DNA of 64,000 nucleotides from Brucella oryzae (GCA_012103035.1 JAAVLL010000001.1:369501-433500); one strand, 5' to 3'. Shown: positions 43,885 through 54,348, counted from the stretch's first letter. Translations and numbers: made by a program. The notes: a model not told the origin generated them from the sequence alone.

Positions 43885-45501
43885 GGAGACGGCGTTTCCT
43901 TTCGGGATGCGCGATCCGCGATCATCATCAGCGCGAGGCAAAGCAGCCCGAGAATAAGCGCCAGACCCGCCGCGTCGAATGTGCGATAGCTGCCCATGCG
44001 CTGCAAGAGGAGGTAGGGCAGCGTCAAAAGCGCGTCACTGCCGAACAGGGCGATCGTGCCGAGATCGCCGAGGAAAGCGCCATGGCAAAGGCAAAGGCCA
44101 TGCCGAAAGGTTTGCGGATCGAAGGCCAGTCGATGAGCCGGAGGCGGTTGAAGCCACGAATGCCCAACTGTGCGCAAAGCCGGTTGTGGCGGCTGGCCGC
44201 TGTGTCCCATGCGGGTCGCAGAAGACGCACGGCAAAGGGCATGGCCATCGCCGCATTGACGGTGACGACCATGAACGGTGCCATCGCAAACGGATCGGTG
44301 AAGTGGCGAAGCAGGATGAACCAGCCTGCGCCGATCACGATTGGCGGCATGACGAGGATCAGGCTGGCGCCGGTATCGAAGATGTTGGCGAGTTTACGTT
44401 TTTCACCGCTTCCCGTGCCGACACAAGCGCAAGTGACAGAATGACGGACAGCAAAGCTGCTGAGAAGCCGAGCGCGAGGCTGGTGCCAATGGCACGCCAG
44501 ACCGTTCTTTCCGTCAATAGCCGCATAAGATCGGCGGCGAAACCGGAGATGACTACGCCTGCAATCGGCAGCGCGACATAGAAAGCCTATCCCGATAACG
44601 ACGGTGTTTGAAACACGTTCAGCTGTGGATGCCTTGCCGTAGCGTCGCGGTGTCGCCGCGTGGGTGAAAGCTTCTTCGGATGGGCTACCGGTCAGGCGTA
44701 GGGCTAGAAGAACGAGCAATGTCAGTGCAAGCTGCGTGAAGGTGAGGGCGACAGCACGACCCGGATCGAAATCGAAATGCAGGCTCTGGTAGATTGCGAC
44801 TTCCAGCGTGGTGGCGCGGGGCCGCCGCCGAGTGTCAGCACGGTCGTGAAGCTCGTCACGCAGAGCATGAAGATGAGGCCGATCATGCCCGGCAGGTTGC
44901 GGCGGATCACCGGCCATTCGATAAGCCGGAAGCGCGCCCGATTGCCCATGCCAAGCTGCGCGGCAAGCTTCCAGTAATCGGTTGGTATCGATTCGTAACC
45001 AGCCAGAATGAGACGGACTGCGAGCGGCATGTTGAAGAAGATATGGGCGATCAGTATCCCGGTAATGCCGTAGATGTCCGGCTGGAACGGATGCCCCGCA
45101 GCTTCTGACAGATGGGCAATGAACCCGTTGCGGCCATAGATGCTGGTGACGCCAAGCACGGCGACGAGGGCTGGCAGAGCAAGCGGCAGGGCAAAGAGGC
45201 GGAGGATCAGCCCGCGCCCCGGAAAGCTTGCTTCGGCATAGAGTGCACGGGCGACCGGCACCGCAAACAGCACGGATAGCAGGCTCGAAGCGATTGCCTG
45301 CAGGATTGTGAAGCGGGCAACCCGCCACAGATAGGTGTCGAAATTGGCAGCGACGTCGAAACCGCTGCTGCCCGCTTCGAATGCCAGTGCGACAAGCGCC
45401 CCACCGGCAAGCACAACCAGAAAGACAAGCGCCAGCGCACCCATGGCCGGTTTCGCGGCGGATATGCCTTTCGAGCGGTGCTGTGCCGGAAATGTCGTCA
45501 T
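43881..45501 (-). CDS. thiP: Thiamine ABC transporter permease ThiP, about four frameshifts
   Basis: This is the inner-membrane permease of the thiamine importer, about 540 residues, made of two homologous halves with some twelve membrane segments. Each half carries an EAA-type loop: [20 protein letters not shown] in the first and [20 protein letters not shown] in the second. Frame changes occur near 44820, 44588, 44420 and 44080, with the ThiP sequence continuing each time. Its ATG (45501) immediately follows the thiB stop and its TGA overlaps thiQ. Expression should follow the TPP riboswitch upstream of thiB. Confidence 0.9.
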
Positions 45502-46502
45502 TTACTGGTCGCGGCCAACCATTCATCAATCCATGACTTGCGGTTTTGGCCACCTCGTCGGAAGGGAAGAGAAGCGTCTTTTCCGGTTTCGGCAACGCGT
45601 CGAAAGCAGTTGGAAGCGCGGCGGAAGTCTTGCCCGCCGGATACATCCAGTTGGTCTCAGGGATGACATCCTGGAAACCGGGGCCGGTCATGAATGCCAG
45701 AAACTTTTGCGCCAGAGGATTTTTCGCGCCGGTCGTGGTTTGAGCGGCCAGCTCGATCTGGAGATAATTGCCTTCAGGATAAGCCAGAGCCTTATAGCGC
45801 TCAGTCTTTTCCGCGATCATGTGATAGGCGGGAGATGTCGTATAGGACAGCACCATTGGAGCTTCGCCCTTGGTGAAGAGGCCGTAGGCCTCCGACCAGC
45901 CGGGCGTGACGGTCAGGATACGCTTTTGCAGTTTCTGCCAGGCCGCTTCCGCCTCATTGCCATAGACTGACTTCATCCAGAGCAGCATACCTAGCCCCGG
46001 TGTCGACGTGCGCGGATCCTGCAGTACGATCTTCTGGGAAGGATCGCCTTCGACGAGTTCCTTCAGGCTCTTCGGGGATTGGGTAGTTTTTCCGAATCGT
46101 AGACCACGGCGAAATAGCCATAATCATAGGGAACGAAGATATCGTCCTTGAAACCGCCCGGAACGCTCACATTGCTCTGGTCGATGCCGCTTGGAGCAAA
46201 AAGCCGGTGGCGCGTGCTTCGGTCGTCAGATTGGTATCGAGACCGAGAACGATGTCGGCTTTGGTATTGCTGCCTTCAAGCTTGAGACGATTGAGGAGCG
46301 CAACGCCATCGGCGGATGCAATCCATTCAACTTCACAGTCGCATTCCTTCTCGAAGTTTTCCTTGACCTTCGGTCCCGGACCCCATTCGGCGACGAAACT
46401 GTCATAGGTATAGACGGTGAGCTTGTCTTTCGCCTGCGCCGAAGTCGTCAAAGCGACGGCTGCGGTAAATGAAAAGGCCAGCAAAGATAAAAGCCGCATC
46501 AC
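45502..46502 (-). CDS. thiB: Thiamine-binding periplasmic protein ThiB, three frameshifts
   Basis: This substrate-binding protein for thiamine and TPP has about 332 residues, with a signal peptide ([20 protein letters not shown], then SAQA). The mature protein begins [20 protein letters not shown], the classical ThiB start, and contains [15 protein letters not shown] and [18 protein letters not shown]. Frame changes occur near 46187, 46082 and 45560. The last restores the C-terminus [12 protein letters not shown] with TAA at 45502-45504. AAGGAA precedes the ATG. First gene of thiBPQ, 54 bases downstream of a TPP riboswitch. Confidence 0.93.
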
Positions 46503-46555
46503 GGCACTTCCTTTCTTTTATTACAAGAGGATCGAGCGCCGTTTATGGAGCGTCT

Positions 46556-46699
46556 AATCCCTCCGCCGGTGCAAACCGGATCAGGTTCAGCGGGTTGGCC
46601 GTTTTATTCAGCATTTCCGGACGCAAAACCGTTTTACACTTTTGCTGGAAATGCTTCTGGGCCTCTCAGCCATCCGCGAAAGCAGACGGCACCCCGTTA
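46556..46699 (-). promoter_or_regulatory. TPP riboswitch (thi box) controlling thiBPQ
   Basis: Read on the minus strand: GGGGTGCC, then GGCTGAGAGGCC, a long variable arm, then ACCCGCTGAACCTGATCCGG and a CCGGCGGAGGGA end. These are the conserved pyrimidine- and pyrophosphate-binding elements of the TPP aptamer. The P3 arm contains an inserted palindromic repeat (46610-46655). It should shut off thiBPQ when TPP is high. Confidence 0.93.
46610..46655. repeat. Palindromic repeat inside the P3 arm of the TPP riboswitch
   Basis: AGCATTTCC (46610-46618) pairs with GGAAATGCT (46647-46655), with inner tracts GCAAAACCG and CACTTTTGC. It matches the arm type of the intergenic repeats at 8491-8655 and 39320-39423 (AGCATTTCC, GGAAATGCTC). 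Confidence 0.65.
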
Positions 46700-46801
46700 G
46701 AGCGGTTGCGACAATAATCTTTCACAACGGGAAGGGCAAGACATAGCAATGGCAGCGAATGCAGGCTTCCGGCGCGGATTTGCTCGTGTTATGAGCGGCT
46801 T

Positions 46802-47445
46802 ATGAGCACATTCGTCATTCTTCTCGGCGGCGACCTGATCGTGACCGATCGCCTGAAACGCCAAATTGCCGGTGCGCGTATTCTCGCTGCCGATAGTGGG
46901 ATCAGGCACGCCGTCGCGCTTGGTGTCGAACCGGAGCTGTGGCTTGGGGATTTTGATTCGGCCTCCGTACAGCTTCGCGCGCAATATGGACACGTGCCGC
47001 AAAACGTTCCCTCCGCCAAGGACATGACGGACGGAGAGCTGGCCCTTGAGGAAGCCTATAAGCGCGGTGCGGATCGAGTGATCCTTTGTGGAGCCTTCGG
47101 GGACAGCGCACCGATCACACGCTTCTGCATCTGACTATGGCGACGGCACAGGCCGCAAAAGGGCGGAACGTGCTTCTGTCCAGCGGATCCGAGGAAGCCT
47201 GGCCCTTGCCGCCGGGAGATTATGTTTACGACTTTCCCGATGGAACGCCGTTCAGTGTGATTAATTTCAGCACCGTCGAAGGCCTTTCGATCACAAATGC
47301 GGAGTGGCCGTTAGATAATGTGACACTGCCCTTCGGCTCTTCATGGACAGTATCTAACGTAGTTCATGGAACACTTCGTGTTACTGCGCATTCTGGATTG
47401 GCGATACTTATCGCCAACTTGGCGATGGAAGAAACACCGCGCTGA
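46802..47445 (+). CDS. thiN: Thiamine pyrophosphokinase, one frameshift
   Basis: This enzyme transfers pyrophosphate from ATP to thiamine, giving TPP; about 214 residues. The N-terminal part has ADSGIRHAVALGVEPELWLG, then DFDSAS, and KDMTDGELALEEAYKRGADR, the Asp-rich metal and ATP site of the family. The frame changes near 47100, within the conserved FGGQRTDHTLLHL. The C-terminal beta domain (SVINFSTVEGLSITNAEWPL) binds thiamine. It is divergent from thiBPQ, so import and activation of thiamine sit side by side; the riboswitch serves only the import operon. Confidence 0.92.
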
Positions 47446-47588
47446 ACCCGCTAACCTTATCAATCGAAAGAGCTTGACGCTGACGAGCGAAACGTATTGT
47501 AAATGGGCCAAGCGGGTGTCATCTGCTTTACGCCGAAATTGGGGACGCAAAGTCGGTGATTAGTTCAACTCTTGTAGGAGATGTTTCA

Positions 47589-47872
47589 ATGAAATCACGT
47601 CTTACGATGATTGCTGTTGCTGGCGTGCTCGCGTTCTCGACGGCTGCATGCACGACGAATGAACAGCGCACGGCCGGTTACGGTGTTGGTGGCGCAGCAC
47701 GCGTGCTCTCGCCGGTGGCGCAATTGGCGGCAATGGCCGTGGCGCGCTTGCTGGCGCCGCTATCGGCGGCGTTGCCGGTACTCTTCTCGGTGCGGCCCAG
47801 ACGCGCAATGGCACGCAGTACTGCCGCTATCGCGATCCGTATGGCCGCATCTATGAAGCACCTTGCCAGTGA
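47589..47872 (+). CDS. Small glycine-zipper outer-membrane lipoprotein, one frameshift
   Basis: This is a lipoprotein of about 94 residues. The signal peptide MKSRLTMIAVAGVLAFSTAA ends at the lipobox Cys (TAACTTNEQ). The rest is a glycine zipper (GGAIGGNGRGALAGAAIGGV) and a C-terminal YCRYRDPYGRIYEAPCQ with two cysteines. The frame changes near 47705; in the corrected frame the stop is TGA 47870-47872. Such proteins usually insert as a helical hairpin in the outer membrane; the role is unknown. GTAGGAG lies before the start. A terminator follows. Confidence 0.8.
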
Positions 47873-47910
47873 CACTGGGCCAGTAATTGCTGGATAAATA
47901 AGTTTGCTGA

Positions 47911-47940
47911 CAGGTCGGGGAAACCCGGCCTGTTTGTTTT
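47911..47940 (+). terminator. Terminator after the glycine-zipper lipoprotein gene
   Basis: CAGGTCGGG-gaaa-CCCGGCCTG followed by TTTGTTTT. Confidence 0.85.
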
Positions 47941-48032
47941 AACGGGCCTTTTCGTACCGTTCCATTTGACAGAACGGCTTTTGTCGCGGACAAGCAGGGC
48001 CGAATTTGAAACCCTGTTTATCGAAAAGAACC

Positions 48033-49848
48033 ATGGCACCACCACTCCTTCGCCTCGACCAGATCAAGCTCACCTTTGGAGGCACGCCGCTTCTGGAGGA
48101 TGCCAGTCTTTCGGTGAGTGAAGGCGACCGTATAGCGCTGGTCGGACGCAACGGCTCGGGTAAATCCACCCTGCTCAAGATTGCAGCCGGCATGGTGGAA
48201 GCGACAGCGGGCGAGGTTTTCAAACATCCGGGTGCAACTATCCGCTATCTGCCGCAGGTGCCGGATATGGATGGCTTTGCCAATGTCCGCGCCTATGTCG
48301 AGGCAGGGCTGGGGCCGACCGACGATCCGCATCGTGTGACCTATCTGCTTGAACATCTGGGGCTGACCGGTGAGGAAAAGCCGGATCATCTTTCCGGCGG
48401 CGAGGCGCGCCGCGCTGCTCTGGCGCGGGTGATCGCACCGCAGCCCGACGTTCTGCTGCTGGACGAGCCAACCAACCATCTGGATCTGACCACCATCGAA
48501 TGGCTGGAAAGCGAACTGCGCCAGATTCGCTCGGCTATCGTTTTAATCTCGCATGACCGCCGCTTTCTGGAGAATGTCAGCCGGGCGACGGTCTGGCTGG
48601 ATCGTGGCATCACACGCCGTCTTGAGCAAGGTTTTGGCCATTTCGAGGAATGGCGCGACAAGGTGCTGGAAGAGGAAGAGCGGGATCACCACAAGCTCGG
48701 ACGCCAGATTGCGCGCGAGGAGCACTGGCTGCGCTATGGCGTGACAGCGCGGCGCAAGCGCAATATGCGCCGCCTCGGTGAATTGCATTCCATGCGCGCT
48801 GATTTTCGTAATCACCGCAAGGCACAAGGAACGGCGGTTCTGGCGGCAAGCGACGCCAGGAATCCGGCAAGCTGGTGATCGAAGCCAAGGGGCTGAACAA
48901 GGCCTATGGCGAGCGTGCTCTGGTCAAGGATTTTTCGATCCGTGTGCAGCGCGGTGATCGGATTGGTCTCGTTGGACCAAACGGTGCCGGAAAGACGACA
49001 CTTCTGTCGCTTTTGACCGGCAAGCTTGAACCGGATTCCGGAACGCTGCGGCTTGGCGTCAATCTCGAAATGGCCGAACTCGACCAGAAGCGCGAAAGCC
49101 TCAATCTGGACGAGACGCTGGCGCATTATCTGACGGATGGGCGCGGCGAAAGCCTTATCGTCAACGGTGAGCAGCGGCATGTCGTGTCCTATATGAAGGA
49201 CTTTCTGTTCCAGCCCGAACAGGCGCGCACGCCCATTCGCGAGCTTTCCGGTGGCGAACGTGCCCGCCTGATGCTGGCCCGCGTTCTGGCGCGGCCCGCA
49301 AACCTCCTCATCCTCGACGAACCTACCAATGATCTCGATATGGAAACCCTCGATCTGCTGCAGGAGCTGGTCGCAGGCTTTCCCGGCACAGTCATTCTGG
49401 TCAGCCATGACCGTGATTTTCTGGATCGCACTGTAACGTCGGTGATTGCGCCGGAAGGTGACGGGCGCTGGCTCGAATATGCGGGCGGCTATGCCGACAT
49501 GATGGCGCAGCGCAAGGAGCAGGCCTTGAGCCGCCGCTCGGTCAAGGTGTCAGGCGGTCGAAGTGACGAGAAGTCGGACGAGGATGCACCGCAGCAGAAG
49601 CGGGAGGAAAAGCGCAAGCTTTCCTACAAGCAGAAATTTGCGCTCGAAACCCTGCCAGGCAAGATGGATGCGCTGGCAAAGGAAATCGCGGTGCTGGAAG
49701 GAAAGCTTGCCGATCCACAGCTTTATGCCAAGGACCCGGCGCTTTTGCCAAGACCGCCGATCTTCTTGAGAAGAAGCGCGCCGAAAATGCCGCCATGGAA
49801 GAAGAATGGCTCGAGCTTGAAATGCTGCGAGAAGAAATCGAAGGGTAA
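48033..49848 (+). CDS. ABC-F family ATPase (Uup-like), two frameshifts
   Basis: This is a soluble protein of about 605 residues with two ABC cassettes and no membrane part, acting on ribosomes or DNA repair intermediates. Cassette 1 has [30 protein letters not shown] and LLLDEPTNHLDLTTIEWLE. Cassette 2 has GPNGAGKTTLLSLLTG, LSGGERARLMLARVL and LILDEPTNDLDMETLDLLQE. The linker between them and a C-terminal coiled coil (KRKLSYKQKFALETLPGKMD) suit Uup. Frame changes occur near 48855 and 49748. The start is ATG 48033 (MAPPLLRLDQIKLTF); an upstream ATG at 48006 is less likely. Confidence 0.9.
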
Positions 49849-49872
49849 ATCTGCCCTTCGATGCCTTGAAAT

Positions 49873-50820
49873 TTAACTGCTGGCCTTGTTCAGCAGGGCG
49901 ATTTCATCGTCGCTGAGTTTCAGTTCTGTTGCGGTGATCAGTTCGCCGAGCTGGGCCGAGCGTGTTGCGCTGGCGATGGGGGCCGTGATTGACGGCTGCG
50001 CGATCAGCCACGCGATGGCGACCTGTGCCGGCGTGACGTCGAGATTGCGGGCCACGTCATCAAGTGCGGCAATGATCCGCGAACCCCGGTCCGTCAGATA
50101 TTTCTCGACCGATTTGCCGCGCGCGCTTTGTCCCAAATCCGTAGCAGAACGGTATTTACCGGTCAGAAATCCTGCTGCGAGCGAATAATAGGAAATAACG
50201 CCAAGCTCGTTGTCACGGCAGATTTTCGCAAGTCCGTTTTCGAAATCCGCGCGATCATAGAGATTATAAAGCGGTTGCAGGCTTTCATAGCGGGGCAGAT
50301 TGTTGGTCCGGGCGACGTCAAGCGCTTTGGTCAGTCGCTCGGGCGTGAGATTGGACGCACCGATGGCGCGGACCTTACCTGCTTCGATCAGTTCTTTATA
50401 TGTGCCGAGCACATCCGCGAATGGCGTTTCTGGATCGTCCCAGTGCGATTGATAGAGGTCGATGTAATCCGTTTGCAGCCGTTTGAGGGAGGCATCGACC
50501 GCTTTGCGGATATAGGCCGGGGAAAGGCCTTTCTCGTCGGGACCCATCTCGGAGCCGACCTTGGTGGCAATAACGACTTTATCGCGCAGGCCACGGGATT
50601 TCAGCCAGTTGCCGATAATGGTTTCGGATTCGCCGCCGACATTGCCGGGCGCCCAAGCGGAATAGACATCCGCTGTGTCGATGAAATTGAATCCGGCGTC
50701 GACGAACCGGTCGAGAAGAGAGAACGATGTCGCTTCATCGACCGTCCATCCAAATACATTGCCGCCGAAGCAAAGCGGCGAAACATTGAGTTCGGTACGT
50801 CCGAGCTTCCTGAATTCCAT
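49873..50820 (-). CDS. Aldo/keto reductase
   Basis: This NADPH-dependent oxidoreductase has 315 residues and is intact. The TIM barrel shows the family catalytic set: Asp and Tyr in FIDTADVYSAW, Lys in VVIATKVGSEMG, His in DLYQSHWDDPETPF. The C-terminal cofactor segment (APIASATRSAQLGELI) is typical of the YghZ/Kv-beta-like branch. The substrate is unknown. It converges with the ABC-F gene (25-bp gap) and shares no obvious operon. Confidence 0.92.
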   Translation of the reverse strand: MEFRKLGRTELNVSPLCFGGNVFGWTVDEATSFSLLDRFVDAGFNFIDTADVYSAWAPGNVGGESETIIGNWLKSRGLRDKVVIATKVGSEMGPDEKGLSPAYIRKAVDASLKRLQTDYIDLYQSHWDDPETPFADVLGTYKELIEAGKVRAIGASNLTPERLTKALDVARTNNLPRYESLQPLYNLYDRADFENGLAKICRDNELGVISYYSLAAGFLTGKYRSATDLGQSARGKSVEKYLTDRGSRIIAALDDVARNLDVTPAQVAIAWLIAQPSITAPIASATRSAQLGELITATELKLSDDEIALLNKASS

Positions 50821-50907
50821 ACACCTATCCCTTCCTCCGAATACGGATCGCGGACGATCCTGGGGTTTCTATTTCAGGAAGACGGAAGGCTCCGGGAAGA
50901 GCCGAAA

Positions 50908-51164
50908 TCAGCTCATGCCAAGTGCGTCCATATAGAGCTGCAGCATGGCCTCTTCTTCCTGACGTTCATGGTCTTCTTTTACGCAGACGAATAATGGTCC
51001 TCACGACCTTGCTGTCAAACCCTGAGCCCTTCAATTCCGCGTAAACTTCCTTGATATCATCGCCGATAGTCTTTTTCTTCTTCTAGGCGCTCGATGCGCT
51101 CGATGAAAGCGCGCAACTGGCCGACAGCAATGGTTTGGGCTTCGCTGGTAATGTCGTCGCTCAC
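50908..51164 (-). CDS. gapR: GapR-like nucleoid protein (DUF2312), GTG start, two frameshifts
   Basis: This small DNA-binding protein of about 85 residues is missed as an open frame because of two breaks. Reconstructed from the GTG at 51164 it reads [61 protein letters not shown] and [19 protein letters not shown]. This is the DUF2312 helical fold. In Caulobacter GapR binds overtwisted AT-rich DNA ahead of forks and polymerases and is needed for replication. Frame changes occur in the A-rich codons near 51082 and 50985. GGAG lies upstream of the GTG. No operon partner is evident. Confidence 0.88.
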
Positions 51165-51335
51165 GAGGAGTTCTCCAATTCAAAGTCTGTGATGACGCGG
51201 ACACGCATTGCGCGAAAACCGCTTATCGAAAGTCTGGATCGTTTTTCCGCGAGTCGCGGACAAAATTAAGAGCCTTTTCGATGCCTGACCCGATTTGACG
51301 GGTCAAGCCCTGTGGATAGCGGGTAAAGTGGGTGC

Positions 51336-52153
51336 TCAATCCGCGAAATCTGCCCGGGAACCGAAATAGCGGATCTCATGAATTCCGTCGAGCGTATTGA
51401 TATGGGCGATCATCGGTGCCAGCCTGTCGGCCCACTCATCTGCACCCTTGTCATCGGCAATCAAGTCCTGCCGCACCTCGATCAGGACATGGGCGAAGCC
51501 CTTAGCCGTCGCATGGCGATACATGGCGTCGTTCTTGAGTGCACCGTCATAAGGTTCGTTATCGCCAACCGTCAGATCGGCGTTTTCACGCAACAGCGAC
51601 AAAAGCGGCTTTACGGCGCGGTCGTCCTTGTCCCAGAGAAGACCGATCTGCCAGGGCCGCGCCTTTTCCTTCCAGCGCGGCGTGAAGGAATGGATAGAAA
51701 CGATGAAAGGTGCAGCCCGCTTTCAGTCACCACGCGCTCGCTCGTCCGGGCGACCGTGTCGTGATAGGGGCGATAGAAGCGCTCAAGCCGTTCCTCGCGT
51801 TCACCTGCCGACATTGGGTAATTGCCGGAAATAACCGCGCCATCGGATAATTGCATGATAAGCGTCGGGTCGTCTTCGCCGCGATTGGGATCGATCAGCA
51901 GCCGCGAAAACCCGCCGAGGACTGCTGGCGCCTTCAGGTGGTTTGCAAGCTTGCGGGTCAGGCTCTCGACGCCAATATCATAGGCGATATGTCGGTCGAA
52001 TTCACATGGCCGCAAACCAAGCGTGCCATATTCGGCTGGAACATCGCGCCGTGCATGATCGGCAGTCAGGAGCAGGCCGAGACTGAAATCACCATCGACG
52101 CTATGCGCTGGCGAGAATGGCGACGAAGCGGTTGATCCGGATTGAAGCGGCAT
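51336..52153 (-). CDS. N-formylglutamate amidohydrolase family protein, at least one frameshift
   Basis: This is a metal-dependent deformylase-like protein of about 272 residues. Motifs are LLLTADHARRDVPAEYGTLG near the N-terminus, FDRHIAYDIG, GGFSRLLIDPNRGEDDP and, in the second half, SIHSFTPRW and HVLIEVRQDLIADDKG, which are the conserved segments of the FGase fold. The frame changes near 51725. Family members hydrolyse N-formyl-L-glutamate in histidine degradation, but many are uncharacterised, and no hut genes lie nearby. The start at 52153 is the first ATG that includes the fold; it could be slightly further in. Confidence 0.85.
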
Positions 52154-52322
52154 GGAGCGAAATCCGACGTTAAATAAGGGGATTATTTCTGTGTTGTGAG
52201 GGAAGCTGTTTCAGGTCTGTCATGAGAAAGCCCGGATTGCAACGATCATTCTTTGACCAAGAGTATCTGTTCTCAATGGGATTGCGTTGACATCAAAGGC
52301 GAAACTGCCGAAAAGAGAGCGA

Positions 52323-52353
52323 CCCGAAATGGGATTTGCCCGAAATGGGATTT
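52323..52353. repeat. Short tandem duplication
   Basis: CCCGAAATGGGATTT occurs twice in tandem (52323-52337 and 52339-52353), period 16, about 60 bases before the DUF1036 gene. It may lie in the promoter region. Confidence 0.6.
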
Positions 52354-52409
52354 CCTATGCAATACTAATTGTTCGATAAAACCGATAGCGGGCTGAAGGG
52401 GTTCTGCGT

Positions 52410-52871
52410 ATGCGACTTCCACTATCTCTAGTTTTGTTTGCCGGTGTGCTGATGACTGCGCTGGGCATGACATCCATAGAGGCTCGTGCAGATTTCCGCG
52501 TATGCAACGCAACCCAGAACCTGGTTGGTGTGTCCATCGGCTATAGAGCCAAGACCGGCTGGGTGACCGAAGGCTGGTGGCATATCGACGGATCAAGCTG
52601 CAAGACCCTGATCGAGGGGCCGCTGACCTCGCGCTATTATTACCTCTACGCCGAAGACGCTCAGGGTGGCGGACGCTGGGAGGGCAAGGTCAATATGTGC
52701 GTGGCCGAGAAAGAATTCCGTATTACTGGCGTCCAGGATTGCTTTGCGCGAGGGTTCCAGCGCAACGGCTTCCAGGAATACGACACCGGGGAACAATCGA
52801 GCTGGATGGTTCAGCTCACCGATGAAACGCCGACAGAAAACCCCACTGTTACAGGAACGAATAGTCAATGA
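52410..52871 (+). CDS. DUF1036 exported protein
   Basis: This secreted or periplasmic protein has 153 residues and is intact. A signal peptide (MRLPLSLVLFAGVLMTALGM, cleavage after ARA) is followed by the DUF1036 domain, beginning DFRVCNATQNLVGVSIGYRA and containing WVTEGWWHIDGSSCKTL and FRITGVQDCFARGF, with four conserved cysteines likely paired. Function is unknown. Its stop overlaps the pyk start (ATGA at 52868-52871), so the two are co-translated, an unexplained but clear arrangement. Confidence 0.88.
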   Translation: MRLPLSLVLFAGVLMTALGMTSIEARADFRVCNATQNLVGVSIGYRAKTGWVTEGWWHIDGSSCKTLIEGPLTSRYYYLYAEDAQGGGRWEGKVNMCVAEKEFRITGVQDCFARGFQRNGFQEYDTGEQSSWMVQLTDETPTENPTVTGTNSQ

Positions 52872-54304
52872 AGCGCAACCGCAAGGTCAAGATTCTCGCC
52901 ACGCTAGGTCCGGCGTCGGGCGAGGAAGCCGTCATCCGCAAGCTGTTTGAGGCAGGCGCGGATGTGTTCCGCATCAATATGAGTCATGCCGACCATGATC
53001 TGATGCGCACCCTCGTCAAGCGCATCCGCAATGTGGAAAAGGAACTGGGTCGCCCGATCGGCATTCTGGCCGATCTTCAAGGCCCGAAGCTGCGCGTCGG
53101 CAAGTTCAAGGATGGTAAGGTCGATCTCGTTCCCGGCCAGACCTTCACCCTCGACAATAACGAAGCGCCCGGCGATGAACATCGCGTCTATCTTCCGCAT
53201 CCGGAAATTCTTGAAGCTGTCGAACCGGGGCATCGTCTACTGATCGATGATGGCAAGCTGCATCTGGTCGCCGAAGCAAGCGACGGCAAGTCGATCCGCT
53301 GCAAGGTGATTTCTGGCACACGGATTTCGGACCGCAAGGGCGTCAGCCTGCCGGATACGACGCTCGGCGTCGGCGCGCTGACGGAAAAGGACCGCAAGGA
53401 CCTTGATGCTGTTCTGAAGGAAGAAATCGATTGGGTGGCGCTTTCCTTCATCCAGCGTCCGGAAGATCTGGCCGAGGTGCGCAAGGTTTCGCGCGGCAAG
53501 GTCGGCCTGATGTCGAAGATCGAAAAGCCGCAAGCCGTGACGCGTCTCGATGAAATCATCGAACTTTCCGACGCATTGATGGTCGCACGTGGCGATCTTG
53601 GCGTTGAAGTGCCGCTTGAAAGTGTTCCTGGCATCCAGAAGCAGATTACCCGCAAGGCGCGCCGTGCCGGCAAACCGGTCGTTGTTGCGACACAGATGCT
53701 GGAGTCAATGATTACGGCTCCGGTCCCGACCCGCGCCGAAGTGTCCGACGTTGCAACAGCTGTGTTCGAAGGCGCGGATGCGATCATGCTTTCGGCCGAA
53801 TCGGCTTCGGGCCAGTATCCAGTCGAAGCCGTTGCCACCATGAACCGCATTGCGGCGCAGGTGGAAAAGGAGCCGACCTATTCGACCATCATCGATGCAC
53901 AGCGTGCCATGCCGGAGCCGACAGGCGCCGACGCCATCTCGCTTGCTGCACGTCAGATCGCTGAAACACTGAAGCTTTCAGCCATCGTCACCTATACTGC
54001 TTCCGGTACGACTGGCTTGCGGGCGGCCCGCGAGCGTCCGCGCACGCCGATCATCGCCCTGTCGCCGGTCGTCGATACTGCACGCAGGCTGTCGCTCGTC
54101 TGGGGCCTGCATTGCGTGGTGACGGCCGATGCGCACGATTTGGAAGACATGGTCAACCATGCCTGCGAAATCGTTTTCCACGAAGAGTTTGGCAAGGCGG
54201 GTGACCGCGTCATCATTACCGCCGGTGTTCCATTCGGCACGCCGGGCGCGACTAACATGCTGCGTATCGCCTATATCGGTCCCGACGGAAAGTCGGGCAT
54301 CTAG
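52868..54304 (+). CDS. pyk: Pyruvate kinase
   Basis: This glycolytic enzyme turns PEP and ADP into pyruvate and ATP; 478 residues, intact. The start is MKRNRKVKILATLGPASGEE. The active-site helix region has VGLMSKIEKPQAVTRLDEII (catalytic Lys in IEKP) and ALMVARGDLGVEVPLESVPG, with ITRKARRAGKPVVVATQMLE following. The C-terminal regulatory domain (ATNMLRIAYIG at the end) is complete. It overlaps the DUF1036 gene by 4 bases. Downstream lie mosaic repeats and a terminator. Confidence 0.97.
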   Translation: MKRNRKVKILATLGPASGEEAVIRKLFEAGADVFRINMSHADHDLMRTLVKRIRNVEKELGRPIGILADLQGPKLRVGKFKDGKVDLVPGQTFTLDNNEAPGDEHRVYLPHPEILEAVEPGHRLLIDDGKLHLVAEASDGKSIRCKVISGTRISDRKGVSLPDTTLGVGALTEKDRKDLDAVLKEEIDWVALSFIQRPEDLAEVRKVSRGKVGLMSKIEKPQAVTRLDEIIELSDALMVARGDLGVEVPLESVPGIQKQITRKARRAGKPVVVATQMLESMITAPVPTRAEVSDVATAVFEGADAIMLSAESASGQYPVEAVATMNRIAAQVEKEPTYSTIIDAQRAMPEPTGADAISLAARQIAETLKLSAIVTYTASGTTGLRAARERPRTPIIALSPVVDTARRLSLVWGLHCVVTADAHDLEDMVNHACEIVFHEEFGKAGDRVIITAGVPFGTPGATNMLRIAYIGPDGKSGI

Positions 54305-54348
54305 ACCGGCGATATTCCGACCGTGACGGCCTGCAAATGGCGTTGTTT

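Noticed and set aside
44024..45988. A 654-residue frame spanning thiB and thiP
   Set aside because: It mixes thiB C-terminal and out-of-frame thiP sequence. Correcting the frames gives two normal adjacent genes.
52323..52353. Possible start of a CRISPR or larger tandem array
   Set aside because: Only two units of 16 bases without spacers; no array anywhere in the window.
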